Source: JASLDZ01 sp965199975
GTDB lineage: Bacteria > Pseudomonadota > Alphaproteobacteria > Caulobacterales > Caulobacteraceae
Assembly: GCA_965199975.1 (NCBI GenBank)
Contig: OZ241340.1
Coordinates: forward strand, 3,162,001-3,226,000
DNA length: 64,000 nt
Direction: 5' to 3'
Positions 50,941 to 60,660 of the stretch are shown one piece after another (positions within the stretch are counted from its first letter, which is position 1; each line of letters begins with the position of its first letter). The position numbers and the translations under genes are program-made. The notes below the pieces were generated by a model that had not been told where the DNA came from, did no database searches, and worked only from the letters and a program-made list of their open reading frames with translations.

Positions 50941-51105
50941 TCAGATCCCGTCGCCGAACTCGTCCTCGTCGATGGCGGCATCGCCCTGCAACTCGCCGGG
51001 ATCGGTTGAGCGGCCGTCCTGGGCGATGTCCTTGCCCGCGTCGGTGGAGCCTTCGGGGAGGCTTTCGGGGGTGCGGCCGGAGGGAGTTTCGGGATCGGCG
51101 GTCAT
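50941..51105 (-). CDS. Small acidic protein, 54 residues
   Basis: This is a very acidic short ORF: TADPETPSGRTPESLPEG, then ends AIDEDEFGDGI. It is probably disordered. The frame is open for a long way upstream antisense to the monooxygenase gene; the ATG at 51105 is the first sensible start outside that gene. The Shine-Dalgarno is weak. It converges with the aldolase (9 bases between stops) and is divergent from the UbiH-like gene. A real gene is plausible but not certain. Confidence 0.45.
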   Translation of the reverse strand: MTADPETPSGRTPESLPEGSTDAGKDIAQDGRSTDPGELQGDAAIDEDEFGDGI

Positions 51106-51180
51106 GAGCGGCCAACGAGGGCGCGCCCGCTCCGTTCCACGGCTTGCCGGGGCGGCGTCCGGCGGCGCACAAGCCCAACC

Positions 51181-52425
51181 ATGACGGCGGCGACCAGCGA
51201 CGTGATCGTGGCGGGCGGCGGGCTCGTCGGCGCGACGATCGCGCTGGCGCTGGCCCGCGCCGGTTTCGCCGTGCAGATGGTCGAGGCGCGGGCGGCCGGT
51301 GGCGCGGGCGACGCGCGGGCGTCGTCGGTGGCCTACGCGCCCTTCCGCGTGTGGCGCGCTCTGGGTCTCGGGCCCGCTCTCGAGGCGCACGCCCAGCCGG
51401 TGCGCGCCATCGTGGTCGAACGGGCGGCGGGGCTCGGCCCGGCGGCGGCGGGCGGCGCGCTCGGCGGCCTCGCCTTCGACGCCAGCGATCTCGACGCGGA
51501 GGCGCGGGCGGCGGACGAACCCCTGGGCTGGCTGGTCGAGAACGCCCGGGCGCAAGCCGCCCTCGCCGCCGCCATGGCCGAGGCGGGGGTGGAGGCGATC
51601 GCCCCGGCGCGGGTCGCCGGCGTCGAGGTCGAGGGCCCCATCGCGGCCGTGCGGCTGGAGGATGGGCGCACCCTTACGGCCCCGCTGGTCGTCGGCGCCG
51701 AAGGGCGTCGCTCGGCGGTTCGCGAGGCGGCGGGCGTCGGCGTCTTGCAGGCGGGCTATGGCCAGACCGGGATCAGCGCCGTGCTCGACCTGGAGCGGCC
51801 GCACGGCGCCGTAGCGCGCCAGGTGTTCGCGCCCGGCGGCCCGCTGGCGCTGCTGCCGCTGCGCGGCCAGCGCGCCAGCCTGGTATGGAGCGCGCCGGAC
51901 GCCGAGGCGCAAGCGCTGGTGGCCATGGACGCCGCGAGCTTCGAGGCGCTGCTGTTCCACCGCTTCGGCGAGGCCGTCGGACGGCTCACGCTGGCTGGTC
52001 CACGCCAGGCCTTTCCGCTCGGCGTGCAGCTGGCCGACGCGCTCACCGGGCCGCGCACCGCGCTGGCGGGGGATGCGGCGCATGCGGTGCATCCCATCGC
52101 CGGCCAGGGGTTGAACCTGGGCCTCAAGGACGCCGCCGCCCTGGCCGAGGTGGTCGCCGACGCGCGGCGGCTAGGCGAGGACTGGGGGGCCGCGGCGGTG
52201 CTTGAGCGCTACGCCCGCTGGCGGCGCTTCGACCGCGCGGCGCTGGGGCTCGGCGTCGACCTACTGGCGCGCACCCTCTCCGCCCCGCGTGGACCTTTGC
52301 GCATGCTGGCCGGCTTGGCGCTGGCGGCCGCGGCGGCGGTGGAGCCGGCGCGGCGGTTGTTCGCCCGCGAGGCCGGCGGCGGGCTGGGCGACCTGCCGCG
52401 GCTGCTCAGGGGCGAGCCGGTCTGA
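51181..52425 (+). CDS. FAD-dependent monooxygenase, UbiH/UbiF/COQ6 family
   Basis: This is a 414-residue flavoprotein hydroxylase. The ADP-binding loop is VIVAGGGLVGATIALALARAG (read GGGLVGATIAL) at about residues 9-20. The family's second motif (about residues 294-316) contains GDAAHAVHPIAGQGLNLG and KDAAALAEV. The set is typical of ubiquinone-ring hydroxylases, acting at the inner membrane in ubiquinone synthesis. Which ring position it hydroxylates cannot be told. The start is the ATG at 51181. It converges with a GMC oxidoreductase gene; stops are 2 bases apart. Confidence 0.88.
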   Translation: MTAATSDVIVAGGGLVGATIALALARAGFAVQMVEARAAGGAGDARASSVAYAPFRVWRALGLGPALEAHAQPVRAIVVERAAGLGPAAAGGALGGLAFDASDLDAEARAADEPLGWLVENARAQAALAAAMAEAGVEAIAPARVAGVEVEGPIAAVRLEDGRTLTAPLVVGAEGRRSAVREAAGVGVLQAGYGQTGISAVLDLERPHGAVARQVFAPGGPLALLPLRGQRASLVWSAPDAEAQALVAMDAASFEALLFHRFGEAVGRLTLAGPRQAFPLGVQLADALTGPRTALAGDAAHAVHPIAGQGLNLGLKDAAALAEVVADARRLGEDWGAAAVLERYARWRRFDRAALGLGVDLLARTLSAPRGPLRMLAGLALAAAAAVEPARRLFAREAGGGLGDLPRLLRGEPV

Positions 52426-52427
52426 CG

Positions 52428-54068
52428 CTAGCGGCCGCCGATCAGGTCGGCCGCCTTCTCCGCGATCATGATCACCGGCGCATTGGTGTTGCCGCTGACC
52501 AGCCGCGGCATTACCGAGGCGTCCACCACCCGCAGCGCCTCCACCCCGCGGACGCGCAGCTCGGGATCGAGCACCGCCTCCGGATCGGGCCCCATGCGGC
52601 AGCCGCCGGCCGGGTGGTAGAGCGTCGTACCGGTGGCGCGGGCGTAGGCCAGCAGGTCGGCGTCGCTCTCATGCGCCGAGCCGGGCGCGTCCTCGTGGTC
52701 GATCACCGCGGCCAACGCCGGCTGTGTCGCCAGCCGGCGCGCCCAGCGCAGGCCCGCCACAGCCACCTGCTGGTCGAGCGGATCGGCGAGGTAGTTGGGG
52801 CGGATGGCGGGCGGCGCGTGAGGATCGGGCGAGGCGATGCGCACCGACCCGCGGCTTTCCGGCCGCAGCTGGCACGGGGCGAGCGTCAGCCCCGGCTGGC
52901 GCTCCAGCAACATGCGCGCGCCCTTGGCCTTCAGGTCCGTGGTGGCGGGCAGGATGTGGAACTGGATGTCGGGCGTTTCGAGCCCCGGCCTGGACTTCAC
53001 GAACGCGCCGGCGTGCGCCGCCGAGAGGGTGAGCAGGCCGCGTCGCAGGAGGGCGTAGCGCGCCACCTCCAGGGCGAAGCGCCATCCGAAGGTGGCCTCG
53101 TTGACGCTGACGACGCCGGGCTTCAGCCGATAGCGGGCGCCCAGCATGTAATGGTCCTGCACGCCCTCCCCGACCTGCGGGCGGTCCACTTTCACTGGCA
53201 CTCCGTGCCCGGCCAGGAGCGCGCCGGGGCCGACGCCGGAGAGCTGCAGCAGCTGCGGCGAGTTCACGGCCCCGCCGCAGAGGATCACCTCGGCGCGGGC
53301 GCGGGCCGTTCGCGTCTCGCCGGCGTGGTCGAACTCCACGCCCACCGCACGCCGGCCTTCGATCACCACGCGGCGGGCGTGGGCGCGGGTGAGCAGGCGC
53401 AGGTTCGGCCGCTTCAGCGCTGGATGCAGGTAGGCGCGCGCAGCCGACCATCGCCAACCGCGCCGCTGGGTGACCTCGAACCATCCGATTCCCTCCTGGT
53501 CGAGCCCATTGAGGTCGTCGCGCGGCGGCAGGCCGGCCTCGACCCCGGCGGCGATGGCGCGGTCGGTCACGGCGTGGCCGTCCTGCGCCTGCACATGCAA
53601 AGGACCCTCACCGCCGTGCAGGTCGGCGTCGCCCTTGGCGGCGCGCCGCTGCGCCTTGCGAAAGTAGGGGAGCACTTCGTCCCAGCTCCAGCCGCGGCAG
53701 CCCATCTGCGCCCAGCCGTCGTAATCCTGCGGCTGGCCACGCACGTAGAGCATGGCGTTGATCGACGACGAGCCGCCCAGCACCTTGCCGCGCGGCCAGC
53801 TGTGGCGACGCCCGCCCGAGGTCGCATCCTTCTCGGTGCGATACATCCAGTTGACGTTGGGGTCCTTCAGCGTGCGGGCGTAGCCCACCGGCACGTGCAC
53901 CATCAGGTTCGACCAGGCCTGGCCCGGCGCGCGCCACGGCCGGTCGTCGCCGCCGGCCTCCAGCAGCAGCACGCGCACCGCGGGGTTCTCGCTGAGGCGC
54001 GCGGCGAGCACGCAGCCGGCGGAGCCCGCGCCCACGATGACGTAGTCGGCTTCGAGCGCCTCGGGCAC
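52428..54068 (-). CDS. GMC family oxidoreductase (choline dehydrogenase-like)
   Basis: This is a 546-residue FAD enzyme of the glucose-methanol-choline family. The N-terminal VIVGAGSAGCVLAARLSE binds ADP. GGSSSINAMLYVRGQPQDYD and CGGAVNSPQLLQLSGVGPG are GMC signatures 1 and 2. The catalytic His is in LYHPAGGCRMGPD and the partner Asn in SGNTNAPVIMIAEKAADLI. It oxidises an alcohol; choline, aliphatic alcohols or PEG-like substrates are all possible, and no betaine genes are adjacent. The start at 54068 is the first ATG or GTG giving the complete Rossmann motif. Confidence 0.92.
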   Translation of the reverse strand: MPEALEADYVIVGAGSAGCVLAARLSENPAVRVLLLEAGGDDRPWRAPGQAWSNLMVHVPVGYARTLKDPNVNWMYRTEKDATSGGRRHSWPRGKVLGGSSSINAMLYVRGQPQDYDGWAQMGCRGWSWDEVLPYFRKAQRRAAKGDADLHGGEGPLHVQAQDGHAVTDRAIAAGVEAGLPPRDDLNGLDQEGIGWFEVTQRRGWRWSAARAYLHPALKRPNLRLLTRAHARRVVIEGRRAVGVEFDHAGETRTARARAEVILCGGAVNSPQLLQLSGVGPGALLAGHGVPVKVDRPQVGEGVQDHYMLGARYRLKPGVVSVNEATFGWRFALEVARYALLRRGLLTLSAAHAGAFVKSRPGLETPDIQFHILPATTDLKAKGARMLLERQPGLTLAPCQLRPESRGSVRIASPDPHAPPAIRPNYLADPLDQQVAVAGLRWARRLATQPALAAVIDHEDAPGSAHESDADLLAYARATGTTLYHPAGGCRMGPDPEAVLDPELRVRGVEALRVVDASVMPRLVSGNTNAPVIMIAEKAADLIGGR

Positions 54069-54186
54069 GCGGCGGTCTCCTGAACGGTGCTCACCCTTCT
54101 AGCGCCTGCGCCTCTCGCCTTGGAAGCGATGGTGTTTGACGGCCACGCGCCGCGCGCTTAGCTGCGCCCATGGGCATGCGCGCGGC

Positions 54187-55392
54187 GTGACGATCGGCTG
54201 TCCCGACTGCGGCGAGCTGCAGGAGGAACCTGCGGTGCTGCGCCGTAGCGCAGTGGTGAAGTGCGGCCGCTGCCGCACCGAACTCGAACGCACCACCGGC
54301 CGCAGCCTGAACGCGGCGCTGGCCTGCGCGGCGGCCACCTTTCTGCTGCTGTGGCCGGCGAACCTGTTCCCCTTTCTGACGACGACGGTGCTCGGCGTCT
54401 CGCGCCAGAGCGTGCTGGCCTCCTGCGGCGTCTCCATGTGGCAGGACGGCTGGCCGCTGCTGGGCGTGGTCATCACGCTGTTCGTGGTGATCCTGCCCTT
54501 CGCGCGTTTCGGCCTTCTCACGCTCGTGCTCGGTCTGCTGCGCTTCGAGCGGCGTCCCGCCTGGATCGGGCGCGCGTTTCGCCACGCCAACGTGCTGCAG
54601 ACCTGGGCCATGCCCGACGTCTTCCTGCTGGGGCTATGGGTGGCCTATGCGCGTTTGTCGGCCACCATCCCGACGTTCGTAGGCCTGGGCGCGCAATGCT
54701 TCATCGGCGCCGGTCTCCTCGCCTTGGTGACCCGCGCCACGCTAGACAAGGCGGCGATCTGGCGCGCGATCCTGCCGGATGATCCCGCGCCTGCGGACGA
54801 GGACGCCGTCACCTGCCCGCACTGCGAGCTCGTGCTGCCAGTCGAGGCCGAGGGCCATGCCTGCCCGCGCTGCGCCAAAATGGTCCACGCCCGCAAGCCC
54901 AACGCGGTGGCGCGCGCCGCGGCGCTGACGCTGGCGGGGCTCGTCATGTACGTGCCGGCCAACATCTATCCGATCGCAACCCTGCCGATCGGGCTGACGC
55001 CCACCAGCTACAACGTGCTCGAGGGCGTGAAGGACCTGGTGCAGGCCGGCTTCATGGGGTTGGCGGCGCTGGTGTTCACCGCGTCCTTCGCCATCCCCTT
55101 CGCCAAGCTGGGCGGGATGGGCGTCTGCCTGTGGGCCGTGGTGAGACCGGCCGCCAAGCATCTGCGCTGGCGCACCAGGATCTACCGGATCATCGAGGAG
55201 ATCGGGCGCTGGTCCATGGTCGATCCCTTCGTGATCGCCTGCTTCGTGCCGGTGACGCGCTACAATGACCTGCTCTATGGTCGCGCCGAACCCGCGGCGC
55301 CCTTCTTCACAGGCGTCGTGATCCTGACCATCATCGCCGCAAGCTCGTTCGATCCCCGCCTCATGTGGGACGCCTGCAGGAGACGCGCGTGA
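54187..55392 (+). CDS. pqiA: Paraquat-inducible protein A family (PqiA/LetA)
   Basis: This is a 401-residue inner-membrane protein of the PqiA/LetA family, working with an MCE protein to move lipids between membranes. It has two tandem halves, each with a zinc-ribbon pair (CPDC...CGRC and CPHC...CPRC) followed by transmembrane helices such as FLLLWPANLFPFLTTTVLG and AALTLAGLVMYVPANIYPIA. The GTG at 54187 opens with the first ribbon (VTIGCPDCGEL). Its stop overlaps the GTG of the MCE gene (GTGA), and the complex is completed by pqiC. Confidence 0.92.
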   Translation: MTIGCPDCGELQEEPAVLRRSAVVKCGRCRTELERTTGRSLNAALACAAATFLLLWPANLFPFLTTTVLGVSRQSVLASCGVSMWQDGWPLLGVVITLFVVILPFARFGLLTLVLGLLRFERRPAWIGRAFRHANVLQTWAMPDVFLLGLWVAYARLSATIPTFVGLGAQCFIGAGLLALVTRATLDKAAIWRAILPDDPAPADEDAVTCPHCELVLPVEAEGHACPRCAKMVHARKPNAVARAAALTLAGLVMYVPANIYPIATLPIGLTPTSYNVLEGVKDLVQAGFMGLAALVFTASFAIPFAKLGGMGVCLWAVVRPAAKHLRWRTRIYRIIEEIGRWSMVDPFVIACFVPVTRYNDLLYGRAEPAAPFFTGVVILTIIAASSFDPRLMWDACRRRA

Positions 55393-57137
55393 CCGACAGC
55401 CCCGCGCCGCCCGGCGACGAGCCCGGCCGAGCCCCCGCGCGCGGCGAAGGAAAGGGCCCCCGCGCGCCCGAGCGCCGGACCACCGCACGCGAAGCGGTGG
55501 GCCGCTGGCCGGGGATCGTGTGGGCCGTGCCGCTCGCGGCGCTCATCATCGTGGGCTACCTGACGCTGCGCGCCTTCGCCCACCACGGCATCGACGTGGT
55601 GGTGAGCTTCCCCAACGCGGCCGGAGCCACGCCTGGCGACACCAAGGTGATCTACAAAGGCCTAGAGGCCGGGCGCGTCACCAGGATCGTCATCTCCAAG
55701 GACGGCCAGCGCGTGAACATGACGCTGCGGCTCGACCCCCGCACCAAACCCATACTGCGTACCGGAACGCAATTCTGGCTCGTGGGGGCCAATCCGAGCC
55801 TGACCGACGTCGCCTCGCTCAAGGCCGCGGTGGCCGGCGTCAGCATCGGCATGGCCCCCGGGCCCGGCGCGCCGACGCGCAGGTTCAAGGGGCTGGACAG
55901 GACGCCGCCGGTCACCCCCGACGCGAAGGGTCGCTACTACTGGCTGAGCGCCAAGCAGGTCGGCTCCATGCGCGCCGGCGCCAGCGTGTTCTATCACGGG
56001 CTGGACGTGGGCAAGGTGGCGGAGATCATCCTGGCCAGCCCGCAGGTGTTTCGCGTGCACGTCTTCGTGGATGCGCCGAACGACACGCTGGTGCGCCCCG
56101 ACAGCCTGTTCTGGATGGCGAGCCCGGTGACCATCTCGCTGAGCGGAGGAGCCATCTCCACCCAGTTCGCCCCCGCCAACGCGGCGCTGGTCGGCGGCGT
56201 CGAGTTCGACACGCCCACGCGCTACGCCGCCGAGCCCGAAAGCCCGCCGGGCGCCGAGTTCGAGCTCTACACCGACAAGGGCAAGGCGATCGCCGGCGAC
56301 CGCGGACCGCAGGTGCTCTACGACCTGGCCTTCGACGGGCCCGTCGGCGACGTTGACGAGGGCACGCCTGTGAGCGTGGCCGGACGCCAGATCGGCGCGG
56401 TGAAGGAGGCGCGCTTCCGCCTCAACGGACGCACCGGCGTGGTGAGCCAGCCCATCACCATAGCGATCCAGCCGACACGGCTGAACCTCGACGAGGTGGC
56501 CACGCCGCCGCCCACCGGCGACTGGCGCAAGGTGACCGACGCGGCGTTCAGCGCCATGATCGCGCGCGGCTACCGCATCCGGCTGACGCAGAACCCGCCC
56601 CTTATCGGCCCGCGCTCGGTCGAGTTCGCGCGCGTTTCGCATCCGGCCGCCGGCGCCATCGTCTACGGCCGCGGCGCAAATCCGATGCTGCCCACCGTCA
56701 CCCCAGCCGATACGTCCGGGCTGATCGACAAGGCGAACGGCATCCTCGACAAGGTGAACGCCGTGCCGCTGGCGGAGATCGGCGAGAACGTGCGCAAGCT
56801 CACCGCCAACCTGAACAGCCTCACCGGCTCGCCCAAGGTGAAGGACAGCCTCGACCACCTCGACTCGACGCTGAACCAGGTCGACCAGATGGTGAAGAAG
56901 GTGAATCCGCAGGTCGGCCCGCTGATCACCAAGCTGAACACCGCCGCCGACCAGCTCAGCCAGACGGCCGCCGCCGCCAATGGCGTGCTCTCCGGCGACG
57001 GGGCGAGCCAGGACGCCAGCCTGCCCGGCGCCATTCGCGAACTGACCGAGGCGGCGCGCTCGATCCGCTCGCTGACCGACTACCTCGGCCGCCATCCGGA
57101 GGCCGTGCTCCGGGGCAAGGTGAAGGACCGCAAATGA
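55389..57137 (+). CDS. pqiB: MCE-domain intermembrane transport protein PqiB
   Basis: This is a 582-residue inner-membrane-anchored MCE protein that spans the periplasm and carries lipids. One transmembrane segment lies at about residues 40-60 (IVWAVPLAALIIVGYLTLRA), then three MCE domains start at VVVSFPNAAGATPGDTKV, RYYWLSAKQVGSMRAGASVFY and FELYTDKGKA-QVLYDLAF. A C-terminal coiled-coil region (about 435-560; IDKANGILDKVNAV, LDHLDSTLNQVDQMV) ends it. The GTG at 55389 overlaps the pqiA stop. The lipoprotein pqiC overlaps its stop by four bases. Confidence 0.93.
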   Translation: MTDSPAPPGDEPGRAPARGEGKGPRAPERRTTAREAVGRWPGIVWAVPLAALIIVGYLTLRAFAHHGIDVVVSFPNAAGATPGDTKVIYKGLEAGRVTRIVISKDGQRVNMTLRLDPRTKPILRTGTQFWLVGANPSLTDVASLKAAVAGVSIGMAPGPGAPTRRFKGLDRTPPVTPDAKGRYYWLSAKQVGSMRAGASVFYHGLDVGKVAEIILASPQVFRVHVFVDAPNDTLVRPDSLFWMASPVTISLSGGAISTQFAPANAALVGGVEFDTPTRYAAEPESPPGAEFELYTDKGKAIAGDRGPQVLYDLAFDGPVGDVDEGTPVSVAGRQIGAVKEARFRLNGRTGVVSQPITIAIQPTRLNLDEVATPPPTGDWRKVTDAAFSAMIARGYRIRLTQNPPLIGPRSVEFARVSHPAAGAIVYGRGANPMLPTVTPADTSGLIDKANGILDKVNAVPLAEIGENVRKLTANLNSLTGSPKVKDSLDHLDSTLNQVDQMVKKVNPQVGPLITKLNTAADQLSQTAAAANGVLSGDGASQDASLPGAIRELTEAARSIRSLTDYLGRHPEAVLRGKVKDRK

Positions 57138-57736
57138 GCCGCCGCATCCTCCTGGGCGCAGGCGCCGCCCTGGCGCTCGGCGCCTGCGCCTCAACGCCGA
57201 CGAAGCTCTACACGCTGGACGCGGCCGCCCCTTCCGCGCCTGCGGCCGGCCGAACCGTCCTGCCGGTGCGGATCGACGCCGTGCACATTCCGGCGAACCT
57301 CGATCGGCCCCAGATCGTGCAGGAAGCCGGCGGCAACCGCGTGATCCTGCACGACTTCGCCGAATGGAGCGCGCCCCTGGGCAGCCAGATGCGCAAGGTG
57401 CTGACGCAGGACCTGGCCGCGCGCCTGCCGCTAGGCTCCGTCACCTATCCCGACGCGCCCAAACCGCCGCTGGGGCGCGGCCTCGTCGTCGACGTGCTGG
57501 CCATCTCTCACGACGGCGGGCAGGCGGTGATGGACGTGAGTTGGACGCTTACGGTGGACGCGCGCGCGACCGCCGCCGGCCCGCTGGGCGGCGGGCCTGC
57601 GGCCATCGCCTACACCGGGCGCACCCTTCGCCTGACCTCGCCCTCGGCGGGTGGCGATGCGGCCTCGGTTCCGGCCGATGTCAGCGCCCTCCTCTCCCGC
57701 CTCGCCGACAGCATCGCCGCCGACCTGTCGCGCTGA
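57134..57736 (+). CDS. pqiC: PqiC-like outer-membrane lipoprotein (ABC-type transport auxiliary)
   Basis: This is a 200-residue lipoprotein of the PqiC / transport-auxiliary family. The lipobox is LGAC (Cys19 approximately), followed by ASTPTKLYTLDA, a family start. PVRIDAVHIPANLDRPQIVQ and DFAEWSAPLGSQMRKVLTQDL are the conserved core. It should anchor the PqiB tunnel to the outer membrane. It is the third gene of the overlapping pqiABC operon (4-base overlap with pqiB). yidC begins 101 bases after its stop on the same strand. Confidence 0.9.
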   Translation: MSRRILLGAGAALALGACASTPTKLYTLDAAAPSAPAAGRTVLPVRIDAVHIPANLDRPQIVQEAGGNRVILHDFAEWSAPLGSQMRKVLTQDLAARLPLGSVTYPDAPKPPLGRGLVVDVLAISHDGGQAVMDVSWTLTVDARATAAGPLGGGPAAIAYTGRTLRLTSPSAGGDAASVPADVSALLSRLADSIAADLSR

Positions 57737-57837
57737 CACGCGCGCGCTTTGCGGCGCCGCCTCGCGTCTGCTAGGCCGCGGATCATCCGCTGAAGACGCG
57801 CCCGCTTGCGCGTCCGGCCCCCTCCTGCAGCCCTGGC

Positions 57838-59622
57838 ATGGACAAAGAGAACACGCGCAGCACGATCACCTTCATGGTGATCGCGGCCCTGGTGCTGATC
57901 GCCTACCAGGTCTTCTTCCTGCAGCCGCAGGAGAAGCATCGGCTGGCCGAGCAACGCGCCCACGCCGCGCTCGCCGCCCAGACTCACACGCCCGACGCGG
58001 CGCCGCCCGGCTCGCCCGTGCTGGTCAGTCGCGCGGAAGCCGTGGCGCGTAGCCCACGCACGCCCATCGACACGCCGGCGCTGCAGGGCTCGCTATCGCT
58101 GCGAGGCGCGCGGTTGGACGACCTCTTCCTCAAGGACTACCGCGAGACCCTGGCCAAGGGATCGCCACCGGTGGAGCTGTTCCGCCCCGAAGGCGCCAAG
58201 CAGGCTTATTTCGCCGACTTCGGCTGGACCGGCGCGCCGGGCCTGCCCGACGCCAAGACCATGTGGACCAAATCGGCCGGCGACGTGCTCGCGCCCGGCA
58301 AGCCGGTGACGCTGAGCTTCGACAACGGCCAAGGTCTCGCCTTCACCCGCACCGTCGCGGTGGACGACCAGTACATGTTCACCGTCACCGACGCCGTGGG
58401 CAACACCGGCGCGGCGCCCGTGAAGCTCGCCCCCTACGCCTCGGTGCAGCGCCAGGGCGAGCCGCAGCCCACGCTCGGCATCTTCGAAGGCGCCACCGGC
58501 ACGGTGCTGGATGGATCGGGCAAGCCGATCCTGCAGAACATCACGTTCAAGAAGATGAAGGCCGACGGCACGCACGCCTTCGACACCTCCGGCGGCTGGT
58601 ATGGACTGACCGACAAATACTGGATGGCCGCGCTCGCCCCCTCGCAGGCCAAGGTGCGCGCCCAGTACCGCGCCACGAACGTGGGCGGGGTCGAGGTGTT
58701 CGAGACCAACTACGTCGGTCAGCCCATCGAACTCGCGCCTGGCGCGCAGGCCACCGAGACGCGCCACCTGTTCGCCGGCGCCAAGAAGGACGCCGTGCTC
58801 GAGCACTATGAGAAGGCGCTCGGCCTGGCGCACTTTTCCGACGCCATCGACTGGGGGCGGCTGTGGTTCCTCACCCGTCCGATCTTCTGGCTGCTGAGCA
58901 AGTTCTCCATCCTCACGGGCTCGGTCGGCATAGCGATCCTGCTGCTGACCATCGTGCGGGTGACGCTGACCTTCCCGCTCTACAACAAGAGCTTCGCCTC
59001 CACCGCCGAGATGAAGAAGCTGGCGCCTGAGATCGAGGAGATCAAGAAGCGCTTCCCCGACGACGCGGCCAAGCAGCAGCAGGAGACCATGGCGCTCTAC
59101 AAGGCGCGCAAGGTCAATCCGCTGGCGGGGTGCGTTCCGGCGCTGATCCCCATCCCGATCTTCCTGGCGCTGTCGAAGGTGTTCACCATCGCCATCGAGC
59201 TGCGCCACGCACCATTCGGCTTCGTGCACGACCTCTCGGCGCCCGACCCCACCACCTTCGTCAACCTGTTCGGCCTGCTGCCCTTCGATCCCGCGACCAT
59301 CCCCACCATCGGCGGCTTCCTGGCCGGCCCGCTGCATATCGGCATCATCGCCATCCTCTACGGCTGCGCTCAATGGCTGGTGCAGGCCATGAGCCCGCAG
59401 ACGGCCGCGATCGATCCGACCCAGCGCCAGATCTTCCAGCTGATGCCGATCGTCTTCACCTTCTTCATGGCGAGGTTCGCAGCGGGTCTGTTGATCTACT
59501 GGACCTGGTCGAGCTTCCTGACGCTCGTGCAGCAGTACGTGATCATGCACCGCCACAAGACCGAGAACCCGATCGACAGCTTCCTGGCCAGGGTGCGCGG
59601 CCGCAGCCCCGCCGCGGTCTGA
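57838..59622 (+). CDS. yidC: Membrane protein insertase YidC
   Basis: This is a 594-residue long-form YidC (Oxa1 family), inserting and folding inner-membrane proteins with or without SecYEG. The N-terminal anchor (ITFMVIAALVLIAYQVFFLQ) is followed by a large periplasmic domain (about residues 40-340) and the conserved insertase core beginning near WFLTRPIFWLLSKF, with LTFPLYNKSFASTAEMKKLAPEI (charged cytoplasmic loop) and five C-terminal helices. The start is the ATG at 57838. It follows pqiABC by 101 bases rather than rpmH-rnpA as in many proteobacteria. Confidence 0.96.
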   Translation: MDKENTRSTITFMVIAALVLIAYQVFFLQPQEKHRLAEQRAHAALAAQTHTPDAAPPGSPVLVSRAEAVARSPRTPIDTPALQGSLSLRGARLDDLFLKDYRETLAKGSPPVELFRPEGAKQAYFADFGWTGAPGLPDAKTMWTKSAGDVLAPGKPVTLSFDNGQGLAFTRTVAVDDQYMFTVTDAVGNTGAAPVKLAPYASVQRQGEPQPTLGIFEGATGTVLDGSGKPILQNITFKKMKADGTHAFDTSGGWYGLTDKYWMAALAPSQAKVRAQYRATNVGGVEVFETNYVGQPIELAPGAQATETRHLFAGAKKDAVLEHYEKALGLAHFSDAIDWGRLWFLTRPIFWLLSKFSILTGSVGIAILLLTIVRVTLTFPLYNKSFASTAEMKKLAPEIEEIKKRFPDDAAKQQQETMALYKARKVNPLAGCVPALIPIPIFLALSKVFTIAIELRHAPFGFVHDLSAPDPTTFVNLFGLLPFDPATIPTIGGFLAGPLHIGIIAILYGCAQWLVQAMSPQTAAIDPTQRQIFQLMPIVFTFFMARFAAGLLIYWTWSSFLTLVQQYVIMHRHKTENPIDSFLARVRGRSPAAV

Positions 59623-59636
59623 CGGCGGGGCGTGGC

Positions 59637-60620
59637 CTATGCGGCCAGGGCGTCGACCGTCTGCAGCGGCGGTGGGGCCTCGGCATGCAGGGCCGCGGTG
59701 ATCTCGGCCATGACCGCCACGGCGATCTCGAACGGGGCTTTCCCGCCGAGGTCGAGCCCGATAGGCGCGTGTAGCCGCGCCAACTGCTCGGGCGTGACGC
59801 CACGGGCCGAAAGCCGCGCGCGGCGTTCCGGGATGCGCCGCCTAGCGCCCAGGACGCCGACGTAGGCCGCCGACGAGCCCAGGGCCGCGATCAAGGCCGC
59901 CTCGTCCACCTCCAGATCGTGGGTGGCCACAGCGACATGGGTCCAGGCGTCGAGCGGCACGGAGTCCAGAGCGCGCTCGGGAGGGCCGCGGTGATAGACG
60001 ACGCTCGGGGTCGGCGGCGGCGTCTCGGGCCCGCGCGGCCGCACCAGGTGGGTCTCGGCGCCCATGCTCACAGCCAGGGTGGCGATGGCCATCGCCGTGG
60101 GATCGCCGCCCACCACCACCAGGCGCGGCTGAGGATCGTAGCGTCGCACCAGCGCCCAGGCGCCGGACGGCGGGCCGCCCTGCGCCGACCGGCAGGCGCG
60201 ACGCTCCCCGTCGGTGGCCCACAGAGCAGGGATGCGGCGCTTGGAGAGGTCGAGCAGAGTCGCCGCGGCCTCGTCGCCGGGCGGTATGCGCTCGACCAGC
60301 ACCTCGATGCGCGCGCCGCAGAGCAGGCGGATATCGGGTGGGCCGCCCTCGCCGTAGATCAGCCGGCGCGGCGCCCCGTCGTCCAGGCAGGCTTGGGCAT
60401 GGAGCAGAATGTCGCCCTCCACACAGCCGCCTGAGAGGAATCCGCACAGCGCCGCTTCGGAAACTAGCATCTGCGCGCCCGGCGGCCGCGGCGCGCCGCC
60501 GACGGCGGCTCGTAAAGTCGCGAGGGCGGCGGGCCGGCCGGCGGCCAGCGTCTTCGCCAATGCTGGGCGGATGTCGTCGGCGAGGCCGAAGGCCGGCCAA
60601 TCGGGAAGCTGCAGGCTCAC
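59637..60620 (-). CDS. XdhC/CoxI family protein
   Basis: This is a 327-residue protein of the XdhC/CoxI family, chaperones that insert sulfurated molybdenum cofactor into xanthine dehydrogenase or CO dehydrogenase. The N-terminal domain has GFLSGGCVEGDILLHA, a family signature with Cys. The C-terminal Rossmann domain has LVVVGGDPTAMAIATLAVSMGAE and YVGVLGARRRIPERRARL. No xdhA, xdhB or other Mo-enzyme gene is nearby, so its client is elsewhere. It converges with yidC (14 bases between stops). Confidence 0.86.
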   Translation of the reverse strand: MSLQLPDWPAFGLADDIRPALAKTLAAGRPAALATLRAAVGGAPRPPGAQMLVSEAALCGFLSGGCVEGDILLHAQACLDDGAPRRLIYGEGGPPDIRLLCGARIEVLVERIPPGDEAAATLLDLSKRRIPALWATDGERRACRSAQGGPPSGAWALVRRYDPQPRLVVVGGDPTAMAIATLAVSMGAETHLVRPRGPETPPPTPSVVYHRGPPERALDSVPLDAWTHVAVATHDLEVDEAALIAALGSSAAYVGVLGARRRIPERRARLSARGVTPEQLARLHAPIGLDLGGKAPFEIAVAVMAEITAALHAEAPPPLQTVDALAA

Positions 60621-60660
60621 CCGGCGGGAGCGCGGCCGCCGCCGCCGGGTTCCCCGCGCC

